Translations under genes and position numbers: made by a program
The notes under the pieces: generated by a model
Databases searched by the model: none
The model's input: the letters and a program-made list of their open reading frames with translations, nothing else
What the model was told of the DNA's origin: nothing
Origin: Pseudopyrenochaeta lycopersici
Taxonomy: Eukaryota > Ascomycota > Dothideomycetes > Pleosporales > Pseudopyrenochaetaceae
Direction: 5' to 3'
Length of the DNA stretch: 64,000 nucleotides
Assembly (NCBI GenBank): GCA_003313425.1
Contig: NHZP01000042.1
Coordinates: 186,001-250,000, forward strand
Shown here: positions 55,332-64,000 of the stretch, piece by piece
Position numbering within the stretch: the stretch's first letter is position 1
Layout: each line of letters starts with the position of its first letter

Positions 55332-56191
55332 CTACCCTGCCGCGCTCTGGCACTGCTGATAGGCGGTCTGGACGTGCTTGCTCGCAGAAGCATTCCTTGT
55401 CTTGGAACGCCTGCACTCCGGTTACATCCTCAGCCGCCATGGTCGCTAGCTCCATTCGGGCTCCCTTGTTCTCAACGGGGCAGGGGACTTGGGTATGATC
55501 CAGACTAACAGGTTCTTCTATGCCGCCTGCCTGTGCCTCGCATAACTCCTCGGGGCGTGTCTCGGCGTCTGCTGGTGATGATACGCGCAGCGCCTCAAAT
55601 GGTGGGCTCAAAGAGACTTTGCAACTCGTGACGAGAGAGATGTCCTGAACGGTGGCGTCCCCGCCTTCGCCCAATGCTACCAGAGTCTCGACACCCACGT
55701 CCGGCATTTCCGTAGCAGGCTCGTGGCTCGTCCCAGCGCTCCACTCTTGGCCGACCTCGTGTCCAGGAGCATTCTCTTCCCCGACCTGTGTGTTCGAGGG
55801 CACTTCGTGGCTTGTGATGCGAGGTTCACGTTGATCGAAATCCAGTCCAGCAGCAATTTCATCATTGGCTGGTTGTTCCGCTAATACCTGGCTCGACGTA
55901 ACAGCATAGGCGAGGCGAGATGCATCCATCTCTTCTGTTTGCAGAATCAAGCTCATGTAAGTATCGGGATCAATGCAGAAAAAATCTTGTTCCTGCTCAT
56001 CTGGATAAGCTCGTTGACGTCAAGACGGGAGGGAAGGGTTCACTCACTGTTTCCCCGGTTTCTCCATTTTCCATGTCTAAAGTCCAGGGAGAGTCACAAA
56101 GAAAGTCATCGTGTATGAGATCCGGGACAGAGTTAAACAGCTGCTCAATTGCGTCCGAACTCCAGGAGAAAAGTAAAGGAGAGAAGGCCAT
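55332..56191 (-). pseudogene. Acidic hypothetical gene truncated by the hAT insertion
   Basis: Minus strand: exon 1 56191-56048 (MAFSPLLFSWSSDAIEQLF), a 55-bp intron (GTGAGT...GAGCAG, phase 0), exon 2 from 55992 (EQDFFCIDPDTYMSLIL). The second exon is open for ~220 codons and is rich in Glu, Ala, Ser and Val with no hydrophobic core, so probably disordered. It runs into the right end of the hAT element, where the frame closes with 16 codons read from transposon DNA (VVGNLYNIIGRAVPVI). No continuation of this frame was found beyond the left end of the hAT element at 52378. I do not recognise the family; an acidic N-terminus could suit a transcriptional regulator. Confidence 0.5.
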
Positions 56192-56229
56192 GATGTGATG
56201 AGCAGACCATAGCGGGCTCACGCATGACT

Positions 56230-58070
56230 TTATACTTCATCCCGGGCTTCGGGGTGCAGGGGAGCACGCTCCAAAAGCGTCCCGCCACGCCATCCTCAGC
56301 CGTCCTCAACGATGCCTCCACCAATCGACACCTCCCCTCTTACAACGCATAGAGGGCGCAGCTCAATCATCACCGGACGAGCCTTGTTGGTGTTCTACTG
56401 CCAGGATCCTGCCACCGCTAGGGCATGCGAAGGGTGGTAATATGCATGTCGTGACACATCAAGTCACACGATACCTGCTCAGCGGCCATGACCGCTCATG
56501 TTGATTGGAAGTTGTCACCATGAAGGGGGTACCAGCCTTTCACAGTGGCTTGATATGGTCAAAGGGCCGAAGTCTGCCTTGTACGATGACACAGCTGGGT
56601 AGCTGGGGTTGGTGAAGCGCCGTACTGGCGCAAATCGTTGCGGGGGATGGTCGTAGCTTCAATGCACTCGATGCATATGCACTCGTGCCCTTGGTCAGGA
56701 CTGGGACCATGTCTGTTGCAGGAGCGTAGACAAGACGAGCTGCCACGCAATTGTGGGCTCCATTCTGCAAATGTCCCTCGTCTAACGCCTTTCGAAGGAT
56801 GACGCAAGACAGTGCATTGTTGAGCGGTCGGCTGTCCCACCGGAAGGAGTTGGGAACCTCGACGTGGACGAGTTTGAAGCAGGCGCATTCATGCGGTGGT
56901 GATGTAGGCAAGTGGCTGCAGCAGCACAGCGAAAACCAGATCATGTGCTCCCTTGGAGCCGCGAGCGATCGTGCGAGCACACGGCCTTGCCCTGAAGACA
57001 GAGGAGGTTGAACGGTGCTGCGTGACCGATGCAGTCCGGGCCTCAAGTCCAGTTTGCTCCCCTGGTTGCGTCGATCTTGAGCAGAAAGAAATCCGGGCAT
57101 GGATACTCATACGACAGTTTCTGGCTTTGTGCGGTGATACATTTGGCTGGATCTCCCATCATCTGCATCGATGCATGTCCTTCCAAACATTACATGCGCG
57201 GCCCTGAAGGCAGACCAAGGTTTATTTTGGGCGCTATTGTTCCTCTACAGCTCATATGGCCCGGTGCTGGAATGACAGTAATGCAAAATAAATCAACTGC
57301 GGAGCAAATCTGATTCATGCTAGCTCTGTGCGTTCCTTGTGGACTTGGAGGCTCAGAGAATTCGTGTGACGTCGGTCGTACGCGCAAGAAGGGAATTCGG
57401 GGACGAAGGTCGAATGGGATATGCCGGAAAGGGCGTTGTTGACCTTGACGTGTAAGCGGAAGTCATTGCACTTGTGGGATCGATGTATACTCCTAAGCTG
57501 ATCTCCAATTAACTGGTGGTTAAAGTAAGTTGGGCTATTGCGTGGTGGTTGTATCGAGAAGCGGTGGTGGAAAGATTGATTTAGGTTTGGTCTGTGCGGA
57601 ATGGCAAGCGCTGGCACAACCCAATTGAGGTCAAGGTCAATGCAGCTGCGGGAAATCCTAGCCGCTAGTGATTGGTCAACAACATTGATCAGCGAACGAG
57701 ATTGTCAACAGCACCACTTGATTGAGGAATAGGCCAGAAGCCTGATGTTCTCATACACAGCAGAAGAATTTAAGAGGAACGTCGAGTCTATATGCGAATC
57801 ATATCCTGCAAGCAGCGGAGCCTCCTCACCAACGCAGTCCTCACCTATTATTCGATCACATTTGTTGTGATGCGACAGTAATTTTAAGGTGCGATGGTGT
57901 CTGCATGCTTGGAAGCACCTACAGCACATAATAATCGCTAGTGCACAGCAGAAATTGAGGTGTGATTGGAGTGAGAGTTGTTGGAAATCAAAGTACCCGT
58001 GATTTTTCCGTCACGGGGGTTTTTCCGTTGCGTAGGGATTGAACGTTATTCCTATAACAATAAGAGACAT
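56230..58070. other. Long stretch with no confidently supported gene
   Basis: The largest open frame (56540-57100, minus) lacks a domain and has the irregular composition of noncoding sequence. No repeats are evident. The right end adjoins the 3' end of the F-box-like gene at 58076. Confidence 0.4.
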
Positions 58071-58075
58071 CAATG

Positions 58076-58969
58076 CTACCCCTGAAATTGCTCAAATTTA
58101 CGTTTACGTCCCACTAATAGGCTGTCCCTCATTGCACATGCTCTCTGAAGGAGCTGTTGTCCATCTTCCCCTTTAAGTCGACAAGGACCCTCAAGTTCAA
58201 AGCGTACGTCTTTAAACTCCGGAACCTCCCTAAGCGCCTGGAGAAAGCGTAAAACTTCAACCTCCTCTTCCTCGCCTGTCAACGTCGCTACCGTGAACTT
58301 TATCGTAAAGCGCCTTGGCTGCGTTCTTCGTTTAGCGCAGAGTGCATGGACGAAGTCCAGCAAAATCGAGCGTTCGGCATCGTCGGAGTCTTCGAGATCC
58401 ACGTAAATCTCAATATCGTTAACGTATTGAAACGCATTTCCGCCGAGCAATCGGAGGAGCGCGGATTTCGATCCTAAGTAGCGTCCAACGTTGTGATCCC
58501 GGCCGTCCCAATCGTAAAAATCATCATCAATGCTCAAGTCGTCCTCCTCATATTTAAGTCTAAGTGGCTTCGTGCCATACATTAAACTTATAACTTCTTT
58601 ATGGACCTGTTTGTTGACCGCAAGAAGCCCTATACTGCTCCCTTCAAGCCTATGCCGGGGAAAGAGCCCTAAAAATGGAGGAAATGCGTACTTGTAAATT
58701 TCATTTCGGATTTCCCCTGGAAGTTCGAGCAGCTTAGATTGTCTTTTAGGCAGTAATAGATCGTGGCCGCCGCAGTACCATTGTTGGTCTTGTGCATCTG
58801 TACGGACAAATGGCCGTCCGCATCGATGTCCACATATAAGCATTGCTGCACATCGGGCCCGGAGGGAATGGGGATGTTTTCGAACGCGGCGCTGTAACCA
58901 GGCCGTGCGCTCCCATGAAAGCAGCAACACCGCGCCAAAGTGATGTTTACATTCCACAATGTGCAACAT
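58076..58969 (-). CDS. F-box/2EXR-like protein, duplicate copy B (complete)
   Basis: 297 residues, ATG at 58969. The N-terminus has MLHIVECKHHFGAVLLLSWE, then a Cys/His-rich patch (ICGHRCGRPF, WYCGGHDLLL). LLELPGEIRNEIYKYAFPP starts about residue 80 and is the F-box-like/2EXR motif. Then come LEGSSIGLLAVNKQVHKEVI and SLMYGTKPLRLKY, the segment that usually follows. An acidic middle and a KFTVATLTGEEEEVEVLRFL region complete it. It ends in a basic tail. It is the paralog of the gene at 1-822. Substrate and function are unknown; SCF-type recognition is inference. Confidence 0.75.
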   Translation of the reverse strand: MLHIVECKHHFGAVLLLSWERTAWLQRRVRKHPHSLRARCAAMLICGHRCGRPFVRTDAQDQQWYCGGHDLLLPKRQSKLLELPGEIRNEIYKYAFPPFLGLFPRHRLEGSSIGLLAVNKQVHKEVISLMYGTKPLRLKYEEDDLSIDDDFYDWDGRDHNVGRYLGSKSALLRLLGGNAFQYVNDIEIYVDLEDSDDAERSILLDFVHALCAKRRTQPRRFTIKFTVATLTGEEEEVEVLRFLQALREVPEFKDVRFELEGPCRLKGEDGQQLLQRACAMRDSLLVGRKRKFEQFQG

Positions 58970-60704
58970 CTCTTTATGGTTCAGCTGAGATGTGTATGAT
59001 TGCTCTTCGACCGTCTGATTGTTTGATGGATTTCCACTAAGCAGAGGGCCGGGACCAGGCCAAGTTCTCCGTTGGGTCGTCCTCGCGTCTTCATTCTGTG
59101 GAGCGAAGGAGAGCGTAAACTAAAATAAGAGGCAGGTAGAAAGTGTAGAAGAAAAATAGTAGGTGTTCTTAGAGCAGCAATTGTGGGCGAATATGAAAAC
59201 CTTTATATGCACGACATGCCTAAGCCACCAGCGATGCTCCATGCATTACAGCGGGGCAGTGGTGCTGTCGTTGGGCCAGGATAGGATGGTACTCCTCCAT
59301 CATCAGTTTCAATTTGAGGCAGCATGTAACGTTACCTGCTGATGCCAACAACTCGTTCATGCTCCGAAGCCAGGGTCTGGCCAATTTCCCCCCTGGAGAC
59401 AGGGGCGCGTATCTCATGGCGAGGAAAGTCATACGATGTTAGACATTGACTTACATGGCACTACTGCTGCCGAGAGACGGGACGCAGCCATGGAGCTTGT
59501 TATTCAGACTAGGGGTTCGTGTCCGCCTTACACGGCAGGGGAAAGGAAAGAGGCGCATGACAGGTGAGTGCATATCCAAGATTCGGAACCAATGCCTCCT
59601 AGCAGGGACACTGTCTGCAGCAGAAGCGTAGATGAGATGGGCCGTCATGCATTGTAGACTTCATGCCGAAAATAGTTTTCACCCGAACTGAGCTGCAGAT
59701 TTTGAAAACGCTCGACGGCCTCGCTTCATAACGCATCATGATTCACTCGTCTGTGCCTTCACAGCAAGCTAGGCTAACCAGGGGGGGGGGGGGGTGACAT
59801 CCACCCTTGCCTTAACACTGAGCGAGACAAGCATGCACGCAGCCGGACCAATGCAGCATCCTACATCGTATAGCACTGCCTGCCTATTCCTACCCTGGAG
59901 GTGGCGGTGTGCACCTGATTATAGGGGAGGACATACGGTGTCGAGTCAGGGACTATAGCATTTATGCCCATTGAGAACTCCGTTGTCGCAGGAGCGCCAG
60001 GCTACAGCAATCAACCAGCGTTAGGGAAGACAAGGGGTTCGGGTCTGCCTCGTGCAGTGATGGCGCGGATGGGCAGCTTAGGCGAAGAAGTGAGGGGCGG
60101 CGCAAGTCTATGTGGTCTCTCTCTTTCGAGAATGAGCTCCTGCCTGCTGCAGAAACGTGGATGAGGGGGGATCACAAGTCCCACGTCACACCTCCCTGGC
60201 TAGCAGGAGGCACATAGGGAGTGTGTATCAAATGCTGATGCACTATAACAAAGTGTAACGGGCTAGGCCTATGTCCGAGGCTGTGCCATCGTGCACAGAT
60301 ATACGGCTCGTGCGGGTGGCTCGCACTCGTGAACTTTATAACCTCGCGTGGCACTTAATCCTCCCCTTTACTTCCCATCTTGGTTGTAGATAGCATCTGG
60401 ACTAGATAGCTGGAATCCAGTTACTAGAGACCGCTCACATAAAGGAGCTTCGTACCTGAGCAATTGGGTAATGGTTTAGAGAAACTCCGGGTATTGGTGT
60501 TGAGAAACAACAAGGAACTGGGCACTCAGAACAGAAAGACTTTGAAAAGATTTAGGAAGGTGATGGGTAAAATTGACTGGTATGCGAGCCAGCTTATTTT
60601 TTCTTATTCTGATTAATAATGTACAGCATGCGACTGTACGGTTCTTTGCTGTATACTTTGGATCTTGTCTTGCTTTAACTATTACATGTATTAAGCTCTA
60701 GCTA
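58157..60704. repeat. Segmental duplication, copy B
   Basis: Direct-orientation copy of 1-2445. It ends where both copies read AGCTA and then diverge. It has two extra stretches relative to copy A: 97 bp at 59767-59863, which includes a run of 14 G, and ~19 bp near 60580 (CTGGTATGCGAGCCAG, self-complementary ends). The noncoding part (58970-60704) has no supported gene in either copy. Confidence 0.9.
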
Positions 60705-62210
60705 GTATCCTCTAGCAAGCTACTAGCAGTGCGTAGTTGAGCACCCTCTCACCCTTCTATTATAGAGCGTGCCGTATGTCGGCATAAAGTGATGGCGATA
60801 GCGCCAGGCGACAGCATATGAACGTGTCTGGTATGAGCACGAAGGACATGTATGAAATGGAAGTTACTTGAGGAACTTGATGTGCTGGCGTCCCTACGCT
60901 ATTGACGGTGATGCTCTTCTCGGCACAGTGATGACGCAGATGACCGGCAGAGGCCTTGTCTTCAGAACATGGGCAGAATATAGTAGGACAAAATTGAAAA
61001 ATAAGTATGCTTAGTCTGATTTGAAGGGCTTTAATAATAATCATCGATGCCGAGTCTTTGAGGGGCGTTGGCTGTCTTTGTCCTTGAAGTCCTCGTCCTT
61101 GTCCTTATCCTTCTGATCTGTGGAGCTTGAGTACTCCCTGATGCAGTCATACAGTACCGTTTTATCCTTAAGTTAATCTAAAGTCTGCCTAAACTTGAGC
61201 ACCTTACGCTGCGTCTTGATTACCTGGGACTTTTTCCAGCTCTTGCTCTACCTTCTAATAATTGATGAGCTCCGCTACGCTTGATAAATTAATTGACCCG
61301 CTGTGTCTTACCTTCACACAAAACTCAAACCAATACGCCTTAAAATTTTGAAAATTTTGATCAAACACCCAAGACGGTGGTTGTGGCCTTTCAACTCTGA
61401 TACGAGGGTCTCTATGGCACACTAGGCTTCTACATGCAGACTTCTAGATCGTGTAAGACTGTCGCCGGCCTCGTCATCAGACATTCTAGGCTTCTCTTGA
61501 GCTTCGCTTGAGTGCACCCTGGGCTTTCTCGATGCGAGGGGCAGATATCGGTCTGGACTGGTGCCTGCACCGGCGGCCGGCTTAACTTTCAGCTCCTCGC
61601 AGTTATTTCAGGCAAGATGGAACTCTTAAGCGTAAATGGCACTTTAAAATGTTGTAACGCAGCGCCATGAGGAATAGTCTGAGCTTCGCCGTTGCTATGA
61701 TCGGCTTGTCCGTTGGCGTTGTTAGTCTCGGAATTGAATCTTGAACTGCTCCACGCCCGCGCACTTAGAGGGCTTGTAAAGTAAGTTTGATGAGCGCTAT
61801 TGCATTGATTGAGCACGGATTGGGATAACGTTATTGGCTGGTCCGGCGGCAAAGTTCGACGGGCGGACGCGATAGCCTTACTGAGTCTAAGGCTGAGAAC
61901 GCAGTACCAAAATGTGACAGGCACCATTAACCGATGAACCAATTCCGGACCCTGATCCCCTGAGACGGAAAGCACGAGTCGACCGGACTTGGGTCGGAAG
62001 ACGTCATGGAACCCGGGCGCATGACGTTAGAGTCAACGATGGGAATCGTAACGACGGTAGTTACTCCCAGAGCGGTTACGGGGAGAATATCGTACTATCG
62101 AAACCAGTCTCAATTTCGTTTTGTCGCTGAAGACAATAACATTCTTCTACCTAACTCCACCTAGCTAAGTACTAATAAAGCCCCGGAAATTGAACCTCGC
62201 AGAGGTATAA
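60705..62210. other. Stretch without a confidently supported gene
   Basis: Around 61040-61260 the minus strand reads a charged, stop-interrupted stretch (KTQRKVLKFRQTLD*LKDKT, then KDKDEDFKDKDSQ), which looks like a decayed transposon or gene tail. A 128-codon minus frame at 61589-61975 has no domain. Nothing else is recognised. Confidence 0.35.
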
Positions 62211-62765
62211 CTATGTATTGGTAGAATCAATATTTACATGCTGAAGCTGAAGCTGACGATTCTCTGCTTCCTCGAGAACGCGCGCCACTTCCGCATAGCC
62301 GTTCTGCTCCGCCCAGAAACGTGGCGTTCGCCCTTTGCTGTCCAGTTTCAGGGAGTCAGCGCCCATCTTGAACAAGTACCTCACAATGTCTACTTTCCCA
62401 AACTCTGCGGCTCGATGGAGTGGTGTCCCAAGGCTAAATGGCTCTCGCTCTATATATGTCGTCGGATCCTTTTCGTATTTGATCTCATTAATCGGTGCAC
62501 CGTTCTCTACAATCTGGTGGACCAAATCTAGAGTATCAGGTTTGTCCCTCAGAACAGCATGATGGAGGAGCCGGGTACCTTCATCGCATACATCACGTTG
62601 CAGGCCGCCGAGATGACCTGCATTCAGGGACGGTAACGCTGTCAGACGAGGCGTCAAGTGGCATGAAAGCAATAGCTTCACGAATCTTTCTTGTGCAATG
62701 TGTAGTAGCGCAATTTTATTGCGCCCTCCGACCGATCTGGGAAGCGAGGTGTGATTTGATCCCAA
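62211..62765 (-). CDS. Ankyrin-repeat protein, C-terminal part (5' truncated?)
   Basis: The open frame holds two to three ankyrin repeats: TRLLHHAVLRDKPDTLDLVH with QIVENGAPIN, then GTPLHRAAEFGKVDIVRYLF with KMGADSLKLD, then GRTPRFWAEQNGYAEVARVL, and a Gln-rich end. Typical fungal ankyrin proteins have several more repeats and an upstream domain, which are absent here. The open frame has no clear own start, and its 5' end overlaps the stop region of the Myb-like gene at 62678. It is either a terminal exon or a truncated gene. Ankyrin repeats bind proteins; no specific partner can be named. Confidence 0.55.
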   Translation of the reverse strand: MGSNHTSLPRSVGGRNKIALLHIAQERFVKLLLSCHLTPRLTALPSLNAGHLGGLQRDVCDEGTRLLHHAVLRDKPDTLDLVHQIVENGAPINEIKYEKDPTTYIEREPFSLGTPLHRAAEFGKVDIVRYLFKMGADSLKLDSKGRTPRFWAEQNGYAEVARVLEEAENRQLQLQHVNIDSTNT

Positions 62766-64000
62766 TTCATACCCATCTTATCCTTATACGAGAGCAAACG
62801 CTCTTCGTCCGATTCTAACCACGGTTTATGCTTTCGTTGTCGGCAGCACGTATCATCTCTGCTGCATCCCTGATCATTATCGGTAGCGTGAGGATTAGCG
62901 TGAGGTCTGTATTCCTCCCCATCTTCGTCCTCTTCATCACCGTCGTCATCTGAGTAGTCAACATCATGACTGGGAGCACCTCTATGGTGACTGCTCCTCA
63001 TCTGGTCCGCATTGAGCAGCGTCAAGCTTCCATGGGCAGGTGCCTCTAATGTGCCAGCGTCATATCGGTAACCTAGTAGCATCCATGAATCAGGCGATAG
63101 CTGGGTCATGCGGATGATTTTGCTCTCTCCGCCGAGGAGCTTGTGATTCAGGGTTACCGGGTCAAGAGACAAGCTCGAATCACGGTAACGGACAATTGCC
63201 GTCACAATCGACGAACCCTCTGGCACATAACAATGCGTGATATCGGTTATCTGATAAGCCATATCGTCGCTGGATCCATGGTTTGCGTTGGTTCCACCTC
63301 CAACTTCCGTTCTTGGAGATGATGTTCGTGGGGAGCAAGACCAATTCGCGCTATCCATTCCGGACTTGGATGGTTGACAGGGTTGGGCCGACGTTACGTT
63401 TCGCGATGTCCTCGCAGGCAGCTTGCCCCAGCCTGGTTGTCTAAGAGTAGTCCGTGATAGACCGCGCCTCCTCTTCTGGACTAGCTGATCATTGCGTCCA
63501 CGGCGTTGAGAAGCTTTCACCGAAGATTTACCGGGCACTTCATCGACCTGACCGAGTCCATCCTCGTGGCTCTTCCTAGCTCCACCTTCATCGAGGTTGT
63601 TTGAAGACGGGACTGGGCTTCCGGCGCCATGACCTTGGCTGTCATTGTCAGGAGGGCCAGGGTTAGCCTCATTGCTGGCTCTAGAACGAGAATCTGGGCC
63701 GCTGGGGGTCGGCAGAGGCGTCGGCTTGGGTGTGAGCACATGATCGAGTATGAGGCTCTTTGCTTGTCGCTCAGACGGCCTTTGCCGCTTCGCTGAACGA
63801 GGGTCCTCCAGCTCCGGTTCTGACGTAATGTCCGACACCTCTGCCGAAGAGATTATCGTGCCAACAGATGAGAGGCGTGTTCGTTTGCGTGATAAGGGCG
63901 ATCTGCTCGTCACGTCGAAGTCGAAAAGTGGTTCGTCCTCCGCCGGCGATGGCGCTTCTGAGGATGTCAAAATGGTCTCCTTAACCAGTGCTAGAACATG
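62678..64000 (-). CDS. Myb/SANT-like domain protein (5' end outside window)
   Basis: The frame is open from the right window edge to the stop at 62678 (at least 440 codons); no ATG occurs before ~63970, so the start lies outside. The long N-terminal part is Ser/Pro/Arg-rich and disordered. A folded segment follows (ITDITHCYVPEGSSIVTAIV through DSWMLLGYRYDAG), then an acidic run DYSDDDGDEEDEDGEE. The C-terminal ~45 residues form a Myb/SANT-like fold: KPWLESDEERLLSYKDKMGM, NWDQITPRFPDRSEGAIKLR, with the spaced Trp/Leu/Phe core. It is likely a DNA-binding or chromatin protein of a fungal family common in accessory regions. Confidence 0.7.
   Translation of the reverse strand, partial: HVLALVKETILTSSEAPSPAEDEPLFDFDVTSRSPLSRKRTRLSSVGTIISSAEVSDITSEPELEDPRSAKRQRPSERQAKSLILDHVLTPKPTPLPTPSGPDSRSRASNEANPGPPDNDSQGHGAGSPVPSSNNLDEGGARKSHEDGLGQVDEVPGKSSVKASQRRGRNDQLVQKRRRGLSRTTLRQPGWGKLPARTSRNVTSAQPCQPSKSGMDSANWSCSPRTSSPRTEVGGGTNANHGSSDDMAYQITDITHCYVPEGSSIVTAIVRYRDSSLSLDPVTLNHKLLGGESKIIRMTQLSPDSWMLLGYRYDAGTLEAPAHGSLTLLNADQMRSSHHRGAPSHDVDYSDDDGDEEDEDGEEYRPHANPHATDNDQGCSRDDTCCRQRKHKPWLESDEERLLSYKDKMGMNWDQITPRFPDRSEGAIKLRYYTLHKKDS

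Noticed and set aside
56540..57100. 186-codon minus-strand open frame
   Set aside because: No recognisable domain and composition typical of chance open frames in GC-balanced noncoding DNA.
61589..61975. 128-codon minus-strand open frame
   Set aside because: No domain or homology recognised; left in the noncoding stretch.

Overview
The window reads as accessory, transposon-rich chromatin of a filamentous ascomycete, most like a Dothideomycete/Pleosporales (inference). The grounds are short spliceosomal introns (42-104 bp, several with TACTAAC or CTGAC branch sites), fungal STAND/NLR proteins, a HET domain, a Zn2Cys6-type cysteine cluster, pogo/Fot, hAT, MULE, piggyBac and chromovirus elements, and stop codons in old transposons that fit repeat-induced point mutation (RIP, CpA to TpA). 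Several of the coordinates below join exons I read by eye from splice signals and reading-frame continuity.

Layout. 1-2445 is one copy of a segmental duplication whose second copy is 58157-60704; it carries an F-box-like protein gene (cut by the left edge here, complete at 58076-58969). 2445-8120 holds a possible gene fragment, a Tc1/mariner-type element (4741-6171), a broken pogo-type transposase tail and a folylpolyglutamate synthase fragment interrupted by a 469-bp hAT-type MITE (7641-8109) with an 8-bp target duplication. 8268-11376 is a RIP-damaged MULE with long inverted repeats. 11.5-23.8 kb is the most gene-like stretch: a MYND protein, a PD-(D/E)XK-like protein, a few lineage-specific genes, a (CTA)55 tract, a PHD-finger gene, a pogo fragment, a Zn2Cys6-like gene and an F-box protein.

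23853-29384 is a complete Ty3/gypsy chromovirus with 222-bp LTRs, an intact gag and pol, a candidate -1 frameshift site and a self-complementary primer site. It is followed by a pogo-like element (29603-31428) with a single premature stop. 31728-37450 (minus) encodes a patatin / NB-ARC / TPR NLR with 22 near-identical 42-residue TPR units. 38063-40482 is an apparently intact piggyBac-family element whose transposase has two introns. 40.7-44.3 kb holds relics of hAT and pogo elements. 46729-51215 encodes a HET / NACHT / WD40 protein with 13 near-identical 42-residue WD40 units. A 5'-truncated cytochrome P450 lies directly behind it. 52.4-55.3 kb is an apparently intact hAT element that has cut a gene running from 56191. 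The right end has ankyrin and Myb-like genes.

How it fits together. The two NLR-type genes lie about 9 kb apart, each with a C-terminal sensor made of homogenised 126-bp repeats. This is the architecture of fungal allorecognition (heterokaryon incompatibility) and innate-immunity receptors. The transposons around them range from RIP-ruined to apparently intact, so the region has been invaded repeatedly. Host-gene pieces (FPGS, P450, the gene cut by hAT) record the collateral damage.
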